Below, piece by piece: positions 11,966 through 24,569 of a DNA stretch of 64,000 nt; position 1 is the stretch's first letter, and the number at the start of each line of letters is the position of its first letter. Under the pieces are notes generated by a model. That model saw only the letters and a list, made by a program, of their open reading frames with translations, did no database searches and was not told the origin of the DNA. Source of the stretch: Theristus sp. LFF4_11 (taxonomy: Eukaryota > Nematoda > Chromadorea > Monhysterida > Xyalidae); the NCBI GenBank assembly GCA_030248135.1, contig JASANC010000130.1:1-64000 (forward strand), given 5' to 3'. A program made the position numbers and the translations under genes.

Positions 11966-14119
11966 CACTACGTGGATGAGAAAAATACCGCTCTTCGCAT
12001 CAGTTTTTTGATTGCAGGTACAGTTTTTGATTTCCTTAAACATAATGTAACATTCTGCAGGTACCTGGTAGTAACTAACTCACAGGGACTCATTATTAAT
12101 CATAAAAATAAAAAGACAAGAGAATTAAAAAACCAAACGATTCAGTTTAACACTGCGCACATGTTAACCTATGGCGACAAAAACCGGCGACAAAATCAAA
12201 GCACCAATAAGACGGCCAAAAAAGAAGTTTGCATGGCTCTTCAATGAGGTCACCGAAAATACAACAAAACACATACATGCAAAATTGACAAGAGGTTTTT
12301 GTGACCAGGAGTACGGTAAAAGTACACTTTCAAACCGTTACATACATAGCTGACAAAAACAAATGATAAAACTGACACTACATGCAAACTACAACTAACG
12401 TTTTTGCGTTAAAAACGACTGATCTTACGTTCTGTCATTGCACAGACAGCAGAAAAACCCAGGGAAACTTTGTTGCAGACTTTGGTTCCCAAAATTCAAC
12501 TTTTTATAACATGCTGTTGCGCGCCGAGAACTGCGCGAGTCGCCAGGGACTAATTCTCGTAGTACGGAATAAATAAGTCTGGTCCCTGGCTGAATTGAAC
12601 TGGCGCAAGAACATGACTACACTGAGTATATGGATTTGTGGGTTTGTCGACATGTTGTGTGGTCGGATATGAAAGAACACAAAACAACAAAAAAGTTTGT
12701 CGAGTATTTTCTCACGATGCCCGAAAACAAGAAGTGACAAAACGGAAAGCAACGTAGACAGAAAAACACGACATTCATTATCTGCAGCGTCCATAAAGTT
12801 GCAAAAGTGTAAAGTTTTGTATGATGGTGCCATTCAGAATTATAGTTCAACTATGTTGGCGGGACAAGAGCAGAAAAAACGACAAAAACACCAATGGTGT
12901 AATTTTTGTGCAAAACTAACTGCCACCGCCGCGTGTTTTTTGTTGCTTTTTAGGACATCGCGTGATATGGCCATTATATTTCAGACAAGATTGAGAGCGA
13001 TATAAAGAACAATCGGTAGTTTTGCGTGTCACACAACGATGCACGCGCGTACGTTACCCTTCTTGGAAGTCACAGTGGCTCGTGCGCGGCTAAAAAACGC
13101 TTTTTTTTGATGACAAGTCAAAAACGGAAACTATAAATTTTTTCACCGGAATCGCCTGTTGTTGCACTTAACACGAACAACCGAACCGGCAAACTTATGA
13201 CAAAACATTAAGTGATCGATCGCATTTTTTTTACTTTTGTGTCCCAAAAGACAATATCACAAACAATGTATGCATATCTACACACACATCGAATGTCGTT
13301 TTTTGGTATATTTTTTCACGCAGAAAAATGGGCTCGTGAGGAATGATAGAAAAAAGTACGCAAAAACATTTGTCGCACAGTCGGACAGAAAAACGTGTGT
13401 CAGTGTAGATCGAGACAAAAACTACGTGGCGTAAAAATTGCCTTCCAAAAGACAAAAAAGTGACGAATTTTTACGGGCGGACACAAAATCACGGCGTTGC
13501 GGCGCTGGTAGATGCATTCGCAACAAAAATGCACCCTGCCACCGGGTGACACCTCGATATCAAACGCTTCCCACACAAACGGAAAACCCGAAAAACAATT
13601 GGTCGACAGAAAAACATGAGGTCGTTTTTCATTCTTTCTTCAAAACAGAACGCCATAAAATATGGTAAAAAGAGCGGTGCCGCCAAGCAATCTGAAACTG
13701 AAAAGAATTGTGAACTCAAAAAAATTGACACTAAATCGAGAAAACTGCACGTAAAACAAATCGCCAAACAAAAACTAAACAGGTTTAAATACGAAAAGCA
13801 ACATAAATCACTAAAAATATCTACGTTTACATTCATTCCGAATGTGCCACCTTTTTTCCGAAAACAAACCCATGCTGATGCTGCGCTGCACACACAGTAA
13901 GCACTTTAAAAGTCGTGTTTTTATATTTTTGCAAAAAAACATCTCCAGCATAAGATACATAACATAATAAAATACAGAAAAAACAGACCAAAAAGTTACA
14001 AATGGGCGCATGGAGAACGATCAGCTATTATCTTTTTTTTAAGACCTGCGACTCAATGCGGTTGTGGACGTGAAAGGAAACTAGTTTCATTCTTTATGTG
14101 GTAATTCAGAATAGCCTAA
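11966..14119. other. 2.1 kb with no supportable gene
   Basis: Short ORFs on both strands, none with a recognisable domain. The longest clean ATG frame (13616-13900, + strand, 94 residues) is Lys-rich and looks like translated A-rich noncoding sequence. Repeated + strand CAGAAAAA motifs occur (12448, 12869, 13320, 13382, 13607, 13974). Confidence 0.45.
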
Positions 14120-14127
14120 GTGACCCG

Positions 14128-15336
14128 CATAGTTGTTCCAGAGCCGAGGGGTTGGGGGGGGGCGATATAGATAGCTGGAGCAAATTTTCCAGATAGATAG
14201 ATACAGTCTATCTCGCTAATATATGCAACTCGCTGATTGGTCGGCTCCTCACGCTCCGCACCCTTGGGAACGGGATTCAGAAAAAAATCATGTTTTTCAT
14301 TGTTCAACGGTTTGTTTTCGTTTATTTCATGCCGAAAAAACATTCTAAATAAAAAACTACCAAATTCCAAAAATTTGCATTGGTCACAATGTCAAAAAAA
14401 TGTCTTTTTTGGTTGATTGACTGCGACGACGTCGTCTATGGTTTTTGGTTTAGTTTTTGCCTTTAGGCATGAAAAGAGCGTGCCGCCGCTGGCCGCTACT
14501 GTGTGTCCGAAGCACAGAGAAGAAGAACGCAGCAGGTGACAGTATTTATTGACAATGTGAACAATCTTTGAACAACAATGAATGGACATGGCGCACCCAA
14601 TGAATCAATTGTTAAAAGCGGGATGAAAACCGTCGAAATCGTTGGAAGCAAGTTTTGTTATTTTGTTTGTTTGTTTTAAATTTGTTTTGAACACGCAGCA
14701 GCGGCCAGCGGTACGTTTGAAAGCAAAAATTCTCGACGACGTCGTCGCCGTCAATCAACCAAAAAAACTTCAGTTTACTAATTTTTTACCAATTCAAACG
14801 TTTGGAATTTTGTAGTTTTTAATTTAGAATTTTTTCGGCATGAAAAAAAATGAAAACAAACCGCTGAACAACAAAAAAACATGATATTTTCTGAATCCCG
14901 TTCCCAGGGGTGCGGAGCGTGAGGAGCCGACCAATCAGCGAGTTGCATATATTAGCGAGATAGACTGTAGCTAGAAAATAATTGGGGGGGGGCGGTCAAA
15001 ATTTTGAAATTTGATAGACGGATAGCTAAAACGCTAAAAAACTATAAAAACAGCAAAATAATGCTAAAAATACACTAAAAATCAAGTATAAACGCGTATT
15101 TTACCTAAAATTAGCGAAATTTTCAAGAATTACAAGCAAAAATGGTCAATTTTGAGCAAAAATTGACTCATTCGTTTTATGTCTTCGAAGACAAAAATTT
15201 TCAGATAGATAGCTGGCTGAGAAAATTTTTTAGATATGTAATAGCTGAGCCAAAAAAAACCTGTCTGATAGAGATAGATTCGAAAATTTTTTGGGGGAGC
15301 CAGCCCCCCAGCCCCCCCCCCCCTAGAACAACTATG
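14128..15336. mobile_element. hAT-like non-autonomous element (CATAGTTGTTC family), copy 1
   Basis: Ends CATAGTTGTTC...GAACAACTATG and is flanked by a perfect 8-bp duplication GTGACCCG (14120-14127 and 15337-15344). Eight-bp duplications are typical of hAT-type transposons. The right half (14978-15336) contains GATAGATAGCT-like subrepeats and a polyC tract also present in the copy at 33993-34560. The extra length here is explained by the nested element at 14204-14967. No transposase ORF is visible. Confidence 0.88.
14204..14967. mobile_element. Nested fold-back element, TA target site
   Basis: Terminal repeats CAGTCTATCTCGCTAATA and the complement TATTAGCGAGATAGACTG are each flanked by TA (14202-14203 and 14968-14969). 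The arms run about 265 bp (14204-14470 and 14700-14967) and include ACGACGTCGTC on both sides. It lies wholly inside the hAT-like element 14128-15336, so it inserted later. No transposase; TA flanks suggest Tc1/mariner-type mobilisation. Confidence 0.85.
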
Positions 15337-15344
15337 GTGACCCG

Positions 15345-15658
15345 GCGTTATTTAGGGGACTCGGATCCTTTTGCCAATTTGGAATTCCCGCGTCGTGCAT
15401 GAGACTGCTTACCCATGTATGCGCACATTGAGACGCGGGACCAAAATAAAAGATATTACATGATTTAACTAAATAAATTGAATTATGGAAAACAAAAAAT
15501 CGTACTTCACAGTGCGAAACAAAAATACATGTACCGTAATTCGTAAGAATCCAATTTCATTTTCGCACATTTTGTTTTCAAAGTGTGATCGGCTTCGTCC
15601 ACCCACATGAAACAACAATATCAAACTTACGTTCCATATGGTTTACACGTGGATGTGT
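15345..15658. other. 314-bp spacer, nothing recognised
   Basis: AT-rich unique sequence between the end of the hAT-like element and the next ACCGTATTACC element. No ORF of note and no repeat found. Confidence 0.4.
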
Positions 15659-16070
15659 ACCGTATTACCTCTAATAAACCCCCATGGGGGTTTATTTCTT
15701 CAGCGACTTCTGGGGGTGGGGGTTTATTTTTGGGGGGGGGGTTATTTGGAAACCATTTTTAGGAATGGGCAAAATGGCAAAAATACCTTCCATGGCAGGA
15801 AGGAAGTCGCAGAAACTTCTACTCTACATAGAAATTTCCTTTTACAACAGCCTTTTGTAATGAAATTACCATTAACTCATCCATTTGGGGCCTTTGGTAG
15901 CACAATTTCATCATGTTCACGGCAACCAGCCACTGAATTCGCTGGGTATGTGTTCCAAACAGGTTTCAATAATCCCCCATGGGGGATTATTTTGGGGGGG
16001 GGATTATTTGGAAACTTGTCGAGGGGGTGGGGGTTTATTTTTGGGGGGGGGGGTTAATAGAGGTAATACG
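15659..16070 (+). mobile_element. ACCGTATTACC-family element, near-complete
   Basis: Starts ACCGTATTACCTCTAATAAA and ends AGAGGTAATACG, with CCCCCATGGGGG palindromes near both ends and the conserved central block containing TTTGGTAGCACAATTTCATC. It is closest to the copy at 54245-54709, sharing the 5' block with TCTTCAGCGACTTCTGGGGG. The long G-runs make every reading frame here Gly- or Pro-rich, which is an artefact. Confidence 0.8.
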
Positions 16071-19000
16071 TATGTATCTTGATCAATAAAGTTATTGCAA
16101 GTGAACTGCGCAGTAAATCTGTTGTTTGTGGCACATTAGACATGAAAAGTAGCACGTGCACGTGCGTTAGCACTACAGGCACACATCCGAAGACCTAAAT
16201 AGAACGGAAAAGAAACAAAAATGCAACGCAAAGGCCAGGCCAAAAACAAAACTAAACAAAACTGAAGGGACGGAGCATCCGAATTTTGTTTTATAGTCCC
16301 GTGTGAGTTAGCAGACGCGCTTTTTTCTTGTTTTACTCGCATGGTAGTATAGTAGTCAGCCGTTTTGTATTATAGTTCTTTATTTTGGCTTTTCGTGGTG
16401 GCTTTTTACTATACGATATTACGCGAAAAATATATACAATGTAAGTGTATGCATGTACAAAACATGGAGCGCCGCGGCCGATAGACAGATACTCCAATGA
16501 GCTTCAGTGAAGTCATAGATCACATGGCATGGTTCTTTGTGTCTGTCGCAAGCGAACCCGGAATTTCAGATGGCTGCATGCATGCTTGCCGTTTTTCAGA
16601 CGAAAAAATATATGGCTCAATTTCATGCAGGCACATGAATGCACGCGTTTCGTTAGGTTCGGACATGACATTGTGGTGCCAGCTTTGTCGTGATCACCGC
16701 ATAGTAGCCGTCGGTCTGCTGGTACTAAGAAACGACTCAAAAATAAAAGGTGGCTAGCTGGGGTAGGCGGTTGGCTTAGTTTCAATGTCAGCGGCAGCGT
16801 TTACCAAAATGATACTAAAAATCGAATCCGGCCACATTCATTTACTATTCGTGCGACAAAAAGCGCATGCGACAGCAGCATGAGCATCAGCAAAAGCAGT
16901 ATTTTTGGTCACATTCCCTCTCCCAGGCCCATAAAACTATATTGCACAAGATTGGTTCGGTCCACCCGCATTAGCGACATAGATCCGCATCCCTGTACAC
17001 AGAAACATTCAATGGGAATGCAGATACAAAATGGCAGAAAAATAAAAACCGGGAATTCGGAACAATAAATAAACCTTTTTTCAAAGAGTGTAGGCACACA
17101 CAGATACAAGCAGAACCATTGCATAGTTCTGCGAATATCCAGTATTGTTTTAATCGGACATCTATATTTTTATAAGCCTACATAACGGCCAACATAAGCT
17201 GAAATAGCTACACTGAAAAGTTATTGTGTACCTTGCATATAAATAGGTTTTTTAAAACACTGTGTTGTACCTATGTAGTAGCGATGCAACTTCTCACAGA
17301 CATTATTTTTAGACAATGTGTCAGTAATACTCGAAAGAACCGAAGTTGCATTTGAACAGCGTATGCTTTCTTTTGGTGTTCTTCAAACGCAAAAGAAAAT
17401 GAGTGTGCAGATCATTAATACAATCAAAAACTTTTGCCACGAACACCATCTACAACACCATTAGTTTTAAAAACAGAGCGTAAAAACCAAACTAAAACTA
17501 TGTTGAAATGAGCGAACTGAATGCTGCGAATACTACAGTAGACGGCCAAACATTCTTAATACCAAAACATATCAGTCAGTCAGCGGTTTGTTTTGCAGTT
17601 CGGTCGCGAAAACACGCACGTTCAAGACGCAGAATAAATGCACATATAAAATAAAATAATGCATCTAGCCAGCCTGAGTGTGACAGCCGGGACGTATATT
17701 TTAGGGGAGGAAGGGATGCATATGCCTATAGTGACCGCTGGTCAGCAGGAGCTAACACAGGCAGCCTCAGCTTTTCGTCCCGGTTGCGTCGTCAGTCGGT
17801 TGTTGTTTGTGTTCGCGTTCACTGTGTATTATAATAAATGTACCCCTTCTCTGTTGATGCTTAGCAGCGTTCTCTCAGCGTTGCTTTCTCAATTTATTTT
17901 TGCCTCAGCTCAGCTCAGCTGGCAGTGCCTGGAACGGAACGGAACGGGAGTAGCCATTGCTTTTGACGAAACGACAAATAATAAAGCCTCGGCCGAACGA
18001 ACGCGAGTGGACACAAACTGATAAACAACACAATCCGAATGTCTGCGAACACCCTCTCGCCCAAAAATGGCGTTTGTACATTGTATGCACGCCACAACCA
18101 CAAAACATGCATGAGACACATATGTCATACAGCAAGGCTTGTTTTGACCACTGGCTAGCTAGTGTCTGACTATAAGGGTAGCTCATATGTCCGCGACGAA
18201 AACGCAGACTGCACCCGGGTGAATAGGTAGGCTCGTTATTTTCTATGGTTGTGGCCGGCTTCACAGACATATGAAAGCTATGTATGCTTCGCTCTATATT
18301 TTATATATTTGAAAAATCAATATATTATAATATTCAAAATGACCACAGTGCACCCAGCAGCCCAACTACGATGACCATTATAAACACTGGCTGCTGTGTT
18401 TTCATGTGCGCGAACACGCATATGTACATGTGCAATGACGGGGCGCACAAACAACAACTAGTGCGTTTGTTCGCTTCGTTTGGACAGCTTTTAGTCATTG
18501 CGGCATACTGCTAAAACTGACCACCGTTCAATATATTCATAGTGTAGTAGTGGACACTGGACACAGATATGAAATTAGTTGATTGAAAACAAGCTTGAAC
18601 GCAGAAAAGAGCTAGAGCGCGCCTGGTACTACCGGGTTCCTTTTCTGTCCTGATCTCAACACGAAAGGATAACTGACAGTCTGAGTTGTTGTTCAAAATT
18701 GCTTGAAGAGTGACTAGTGACCGCTCCGTTGTGTGTGAGTGTGTGAAATGAAAAATAATGAAAATGCAAGAATGATCAATAAACAAGAGCGATGCGTGCT
18801 ACGAAGGGTCAGAAATAATATTGGACTTCGGAGTATAAGTGAACAGAGAAGTATTAATGGAAATAAATTTTCAAAACAAGAGAGCAGAATTTACAACGGT
18901 TCGTCAGCAATTAACACAACAAAATTAACCAAAAAAGGGTTAACTGTGTTCGAAAAAATCAAAGAACGAAGAATATTCTAATTTCATTACATTTAGCAAT

Positions 19001-21214
19001 TGATCAAAAAATAGTATTTAAGCTATAACAAACCAGGCAACAAAAAAACAACTATGTATGCACAACTGGTGAAAGATAAAAACAGAAGACAGTTCCATAG
19101 TGCTTCAGCACTAGCCAATCGCAGAATACGTATAGATTGAAGTGTTGTCAAGTTACGGAACGTAACAGACGGTCACTATTCGAACGACTGTCACAAACCC
19201 TGAAAAACAAACCCATACATGTACATAACACTAAAGGTTCTATGTAAAAGTGTAGTGGGAATTTTTTCATCAAAGCACTATGGCGGTCACCTGAGGTCAC
19301 GGTCCACCCACTGACCATAGACGAAAAATTATTTTTCCCATTTTAACACTTGTCTGGGCCCAGTAAACGAAAACACATCACCTCCCACAAAATATACAGG
19401 AGGCATGCATATTATGCGTATAAATTGGGCTGGGGGACAGGAGGGGTATAGAGGAGCAGATTTTGTTGTTGTTGTGACCGGCAGTGCCGCTCACAAACAA
19501 ACTGAACGAACATCGCGAACACATATATGAAATAAAACATCTATGTGCACACACGCTGCCGAGGCCATGTGGGGACACACGGACGGCAAACCCAAGATCA
19601 GTAAACAACTGCAGTGTAAAGCTGAAAACGATGCAGACCAATGGCCATTCACCTCTATTCTCAACGCGGTCGAAAACACGCAAATATTTTATTTTTGTGC
19701 CCGGAGCGTTCGGACACGCAGAGTGACCAGTGCTTATTTTCAACACAGACGTCAGGCGTATGGCCTTGCATATCACACATAAACACGTTCAATATCGCTG
19801 CTCACTGCAAATGCATCACCGTTGTGTTAGAATGCATTATTTCGTCGTGGTCAGTTTACATGTTTCTATCACTAGACCACAGTGAAGAATGAAAAACATT
19901 TGTTTTTCACCACAAATTACCGCGACTGGATATAGAACATTCTGGCACTTCGCTCGAGGTGGGCAGTGGTCACATAGTTATTCCGCCATAGTTACGTGTG
20001 CACGCACATGTACATGTAGCATATGCATATCAACGGGTATGCGTCAGCGGAAAGCACACAATAAACCGAACGCAACAGCAGCAGCGCTGTTCAAAAATAT
20101 ACGAAAACAGAAAATCTCTGCTAGTATATTACATTCGCAAAATCGACCTCGACTCTTTTCTTCACACACAGACTGAACTGACCAATGTCCACAGCAGTGC
20201 GTGTGTATTTTAAAATATTGTTGCAAAACGCACATATCGTTTATTAGACGCTCATTTCACTGTCTGAGCGCCGTGTATTCGCCAATGGCCGAATGTGTTT
20301 TCATCTCTCTTCGGCTTGTTGTTTTTATTGCGCATGTTTGCATTGTGTGTGTGTGTGTGTGCTCTGCTCGCGGTCCGTGACCTGCGTTGACCGCAGCAAA
20401 TATGTTCAGAAAACGTACATACGTACACACAACAAACATAGCAAAAATGTTCTGTTAGCAATCGCCGCTGTCTTTGAACGAAACACTTTTAATTTGCAAC
20501 GTTGTGACATATAACCTACGTAGCCTATCTGGCACCCCTAAAATGACACAAACGAACATGTCGAAGGTGACCATAGAGTGACCACACAAGCTGCGCCAGG
20601 TACGTCATGGCACCACCGTGCTTATTATGGGTGTGCTCATATTTGATAGCTGGACACGTATGATTTCATACATTACATATGTGTATGCACTACGCACTGT
20701 ATACTTTGTACCCCTGCATCAGGCGGCGGAGGTCAGCTGAATTTGAGCTTTGTGTGTACTCGTATATGTAGCATTGTGATACCTTTATATTTTAATTAGA
20801 AATAATGTATCTAAACAGTCATGTCCACCATGAGTGATGTGATGAAATGAATAGAAAATAGACTCACAATTTTCATTCACGAAACTAGTAATATCTCAAC
20901 TGACGTAATAAGCAACAGCAGTGCAGGAATACGTACAGTAAGCCGAACACGACACGATAAAGTAAATGATTATGGAATGTGGTGTTTATGTAGGCACGAA
21001 GATTGACGAGTAGGTTTTCTAACGTGCCGGGTGGCATAAAATCACGTCAACTCGTATTTCATGGTACATGAACTGTGTATATTTTGTTAGACGCACATTA
21101 GCGTACAATCTTGCGGTTCTCAATGAATTGTACGGGAGTGAAAAACGATCAGGTAAATGAGCCAAGACTCGTTTGTAGAAGATTCTTGCAATTTTGTGTT
21201 CATCGCCCAGCTTT
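16071..21214. other. 5.1 kb without a supportable gene
   Basis: ORFs are short, overlap on both strands and show no domain, signal peptide or transmembrane pattern I recognise. A (GT)n tract lies at about 20345-20361. Several patches are relatively GC-rich (17660-18020 and 19430-19760), but I could not join them into a spliced frame. Confidence 0.45.
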
Positions 21215-21244
21215 TGTTGTTGTTGTTGTTGTTGTTGCTGCTGG
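21215..21244 (+). repeat. (GTT)n microsatellite
   Basis: About eight consecutive TTG/GTT triplets followed by GCTGCTG. A simple triplet tract in apparently noncoding DNA. Confidence 0.8.
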
Positions 21245-21341
21245 GAATTTTCGGCATGTTATAAACGAGGGCTAACCCAAAAAAGATTACAGAACGCCGT
21301 CGAGTAGGGTGCCCATTGAGATTTCGCTGCCACTAAGTGCC

Positions 21342-21455
21342 TATACACCTCTCGATGGAGCTCTATCCCCCGAACGCACAGACAATGATCTATCGCGGTA
21401 TACACCTCTCGATGGAGCTCGATCCCCCGAACGCACAGACAATGATCTATCGCGG
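21342..21455 (+). repeat. 57-bp tandem duplication, in frame
   Basis: Two copies of a 57-bp unit starting TATACACCTCTCGATGGAGC (21342-21398 and 21399-21455) differ by about one base. The unit is a multiple of three, and the frame covering 21309-21584 stays open through both copies, giving a doubled 19-residue unit containing PLDGA and SPERTDND. The ORF could be an exon of an unknown gene, or of the missing 5' part of the K+ channel. The antisense frame is also open, so coding status is unproven. Confidence 0.6.
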
Positions 21456-22260
21456 TACCACCAGGCCACGAAGGTGACAACTTTACCGTCCAGCTGGCTA
21501 CCAACAAATTTCCGATCGCAACTCCGTTCAAATAAGCCGTGGAACTACATTCACACGTACACGACTACACGACATAATGCTTGATCACTTTATTTTTAAC
21601 AAAGTCGCTTTCCACAAAAATTACATGTACATGTAGTTCATAAACAGACTCCAAAAAACACGCTGAAAACGTTCACAACAGATAAAATGCTTTCATGAAT
21701 TTGAAATCAACAAAAAGAAATAGTTGTACTTACACGCTTGGAAAACTGTTCCATCCACCATATGTGGTCTATGGTCTTCTTGAATAAGTTTGTTTTACTC
21801 ATGAATAACAAAATACACAACATGAAACAATGTTTCCATCCCAGCTATGTCCACGAAAAGTCGAGGATGATTCCTTCCTGGTTGTGACATCCAGAGCCAG
21901 AGTTTGTGTTGTGATGACGTTTGGTCGCGATCAGTGTGCCCATTTAATGCCGGTAAATGTATGTTCGGTATTATTCGTGACTCGTTTGTCAAACCGTTGG
22001 TGGCTCACCGAACTCATCTCAGTGTACGTGCAAACCATTCTCGTTCTACTGTATTTTTGTACCGGCATGCCGTACGGCTGATCGAATGTCATCGGCTATA
22101 TGTGTTCTATCGCTTCCGCTTAAAACCTGTTGGGTCATTCTACTGTCAACCTGCTAATTTCGGCGTTCAAGCATGCAATCAACAATGCTGCTCTAATTGA
22201 CAAACTGCTGGACTGGAGTAAGACATCAAAGCTTACCAAAATTGTTATCAAACCTAGCAA
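21456..22260. other. 0.8 kb, nothing recognised
   Basis: Ends of the ORF noted at 21309-21584, then AT-rich sequence with no recognisable coding region up to the hAT element. Confidence 0.4.
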
Positions 22261-22268
22261 CCTGCACT

Positions 22269-23258
22269 TAGGGTTAGTGGGTTTGAAAAAACTTCGTTTT
22301 TTTAAATCCGGATTTTGTTTTTTTAAACTTGAACAAAAATTAAAAAATTTCTACTTTGCTCTGAAAATTCAATTTTTGGCATAATTTTTTGAAAGTTTTT
22401 TTACCAACTTCCTTGTGTGCTTCCTTATGTCATTATTTGGTCATTTTGAGCGACGTACTTCATGTTTTTCGATTTGGATGACTTCTAAGGTCAATTTTTA
22501 GCGTTGAAATGACTTAACTGAATTGAAATATTGTTTCAGAAATTGTTGTGTTGCAACTTAGAACACGTTTTTCAGTCGATAGGCCAAATTATGAGATCTT
22601 GTTGTTTGGTGAGTGTTATAGGACTACAATGGAGTTGTGCGATATAACGTTAAACAATTGGAGCGGAGGTGTTGGTCAATACCAGACCACACGACCGTTT
22701 TTCAGATACCCGATAACTTCATGGCCACATATTGAAATTTGCATGTTACACTAAACTAACGTGTTAAACTTGCGTCTGTCAGTTACCCGCAATGTGATCG
22801 CGAAATCTGGTACGTGTTTTCAATACGTTTCCAAAGTCTCCAGACAAACATTGTAGATGATTTGATGGCAGATAGCATAGCTGGTTGAACCTGAAACTAA
22901 GTGTCTTGGGGGGGGGGAACCGACGGTTTGACGGGAGTTGTGGACTTAGCTACAACAAACAGAATTTTTTGAAGACACCCAAATTTTGGAAATTTTCTGA
23001 AGAGAAACAACGAAAAACGGTTTATTATTCAAGTACACGTCAAAAATTGTCGTGTTTTATTGTTAAAAATGCAATTTTCCTTCTATGAAAAAGACAAGAA
23101 TTTCAATAAAACACGCTCTTAGGGTTCACCGGATCGTTCTGAAAATGGTCTAGCTAAACTCAGCTCGGCGAGAGGCTTTAAAAACCTAATTATATTTAAA
23201 AAAATTTCAAAAATTTTTAATCATCTAGATAATTATCCGGATTTTTCCCCTAACCCTA
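22269..23258. mobile_element. Non-autonomous hAT-like element (TAGGGTTAG family), copy 1
   Basis: Ends TAGGGTTAG...CTAACCCTA and is flanked by CCTGCACT (22261-22268) and CGTGCACT (23259-23266), an 8-bp duplication with one mismatch. The interior (for example TTTTCGATTTGGATGACTTCT and CTTAACTGAATTGAAATAT) matches the copy at 35020-36052. At 990 bp and with no intact ORF it is non-autonomous. Confidence 0.87.
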
Positions 23259-23277
23259 CGTGCACTATAGAATAAAA

Positions 23278-23313
23278 CTAACTGACTGACTAACTGACTG
23301 ACTAACTGACTGA
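23278..23313 (+). repeat. CTGA/CTAA microsatellite
   Basis: Alternating ACTGACTGACTA tetramers directly beside the hAT element. A pure (CTGA)n tract at about 24211-24232 is preceded by the same words (GTGCACT, AATAAAACT), so the two tracts probably belong to related copies of one repeat. Confidence 0.75.
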
Positions 23314-23664
23314 ATGCTATGGAACACATTTGGCTAAGTTATGCTTAATTATGAGTAACGTCATTGTCTCGACGACTCGCATCCAATATGGCCGCCGAAA
23401 TCGCCATCAGCAGCGGGATCGTGGTCTAAACAAGTCAGCTAGCACGTCAGCATTAACGAAGGAACTGCGCTGTCATTTAGACCACATGCGATCGGTTGGT
23501 TCTTTTATCGGAGGCACCAAAGACCACCAAAGCCAGGCAAGGAAAATGCGATGCTTTTCTTCCGGCCCGTTTATACATTGTACTTGACGTATGCGCACAC
23601 AGCAAGCCACGTCACGTCTAGTTTTAAGATTTGGGTACGTCGTACGTTCATACCGGACCTGGCC

Positions 23665-24137
23665 ACGTCACTTTAGGATTGCGTTCGTTCATGCCTGACG
23701 CAGTCGACGTACGTCGACATACGTCTGCATACGTCAGGTTTGAACGAAGACATGCTGGGCCGGGTATGGCTGTGTATGAACCCGACTTCACTTTACAAAT
23801 TTCCCAGAAGTGACGTTCGGTTCGGAAAATTGTCTTTAGCTTCGAAATCTTTGAAATCTTGGTTCTTCGACCCACCGGCGCTACAGTAGCAAATTGAAAA
23901 ACAACTAATTGCAAATAACGAGATAATTACAGGATTTTTTCTCATTAACAATCAACAATAAACATTTCAAAGCTAAAAAAACAAATTTTCGACCGGAGCC
24001 GTACTTCACCTTTGGGAAGTTTGTAAAGTGACGTTGGGTTCATACGGCTATGCCTGGCTCCCGGCGGCACGTCTACGTTCATACCTGATGTATGTCAACG
24101 AACGTTCGGTATGAACGAACGCAAATCCTAAAATGAA
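23665..24137. repeat. Inverted repeat around GCGTTCGTTCAT / ATGAACGAACGC
   Basis: The left end (TCACTTTAGGATTGCGTTCG) recurs inverted at the right end (CGAACGCAAATCCTAAAATGA), followed inward by similar TACGTCAGG/ACGTCTACG words. A partial third copy lies at 24234-24310. This has the shape of a short TIR element without coding capacity; I could not define a clean target duplication. Confidence 0.55.
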
Positions 24138-24384
24138 ACGGCACGTTTTGGCTTGCCTACTCATGGTGTTTTACACTTCTCTGGTATTATGCCGTGCACT
24201 GCAGAATAAAACTGACTGACTGACTGACTGACACGTCACTTTAGGATTTGCGTTTGTTCGCACCTGACGCACGTCGAAATAATCTGCGCACGTCAGGTAT
24301 AAACGGACCGTTAGTTGGTTCCAGTACTAGTATGTTAAACGTTCCTAACGTACTCACGGATATTTTGAAATCCCGTCTTTTTAG

Positions 24385-24569
24385 ACTACCCTCAAAAGCA
24401 AATCACCGACAGACGAAACGATACGATTAAATTTTGCCGGTTGCCCGTTTGTGTTGCTTGCAAGTACCGTTCTCCGACGGGGCCAGAACACACGGCTATA
24501 CGACTTTATCGCAGCAACTGAACCTGTACGACGACAAATGGCTGACGACTATATAGAGGCGACAAAAGA
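24385..24569 (+). CDS. Kv channel exon: N-terminal half of T1
   Basis: Preceded by acceptor CTTTTTAG and followed by donor GTATGT. It encodes the first T1 strands (RLNFAGCPF then STVLRRGQNTRL), ending DDYIEATK plus two bases. The 74-bp intron 24570-24643 ends TTTGCAG; removing it creates EYFFERS, the T1 counterpart of EYFFDRH. An in-frame stop lies just before the acceptor, so at least one more 5' exon must exist. Confidence 0.85.

Noticed and set aside
13616..13900. 94-residue Lys-rich ATG ORF
   Set aside because: Composition follows the A-rich surroundings; no domain, no splice context and no conserved pattern.
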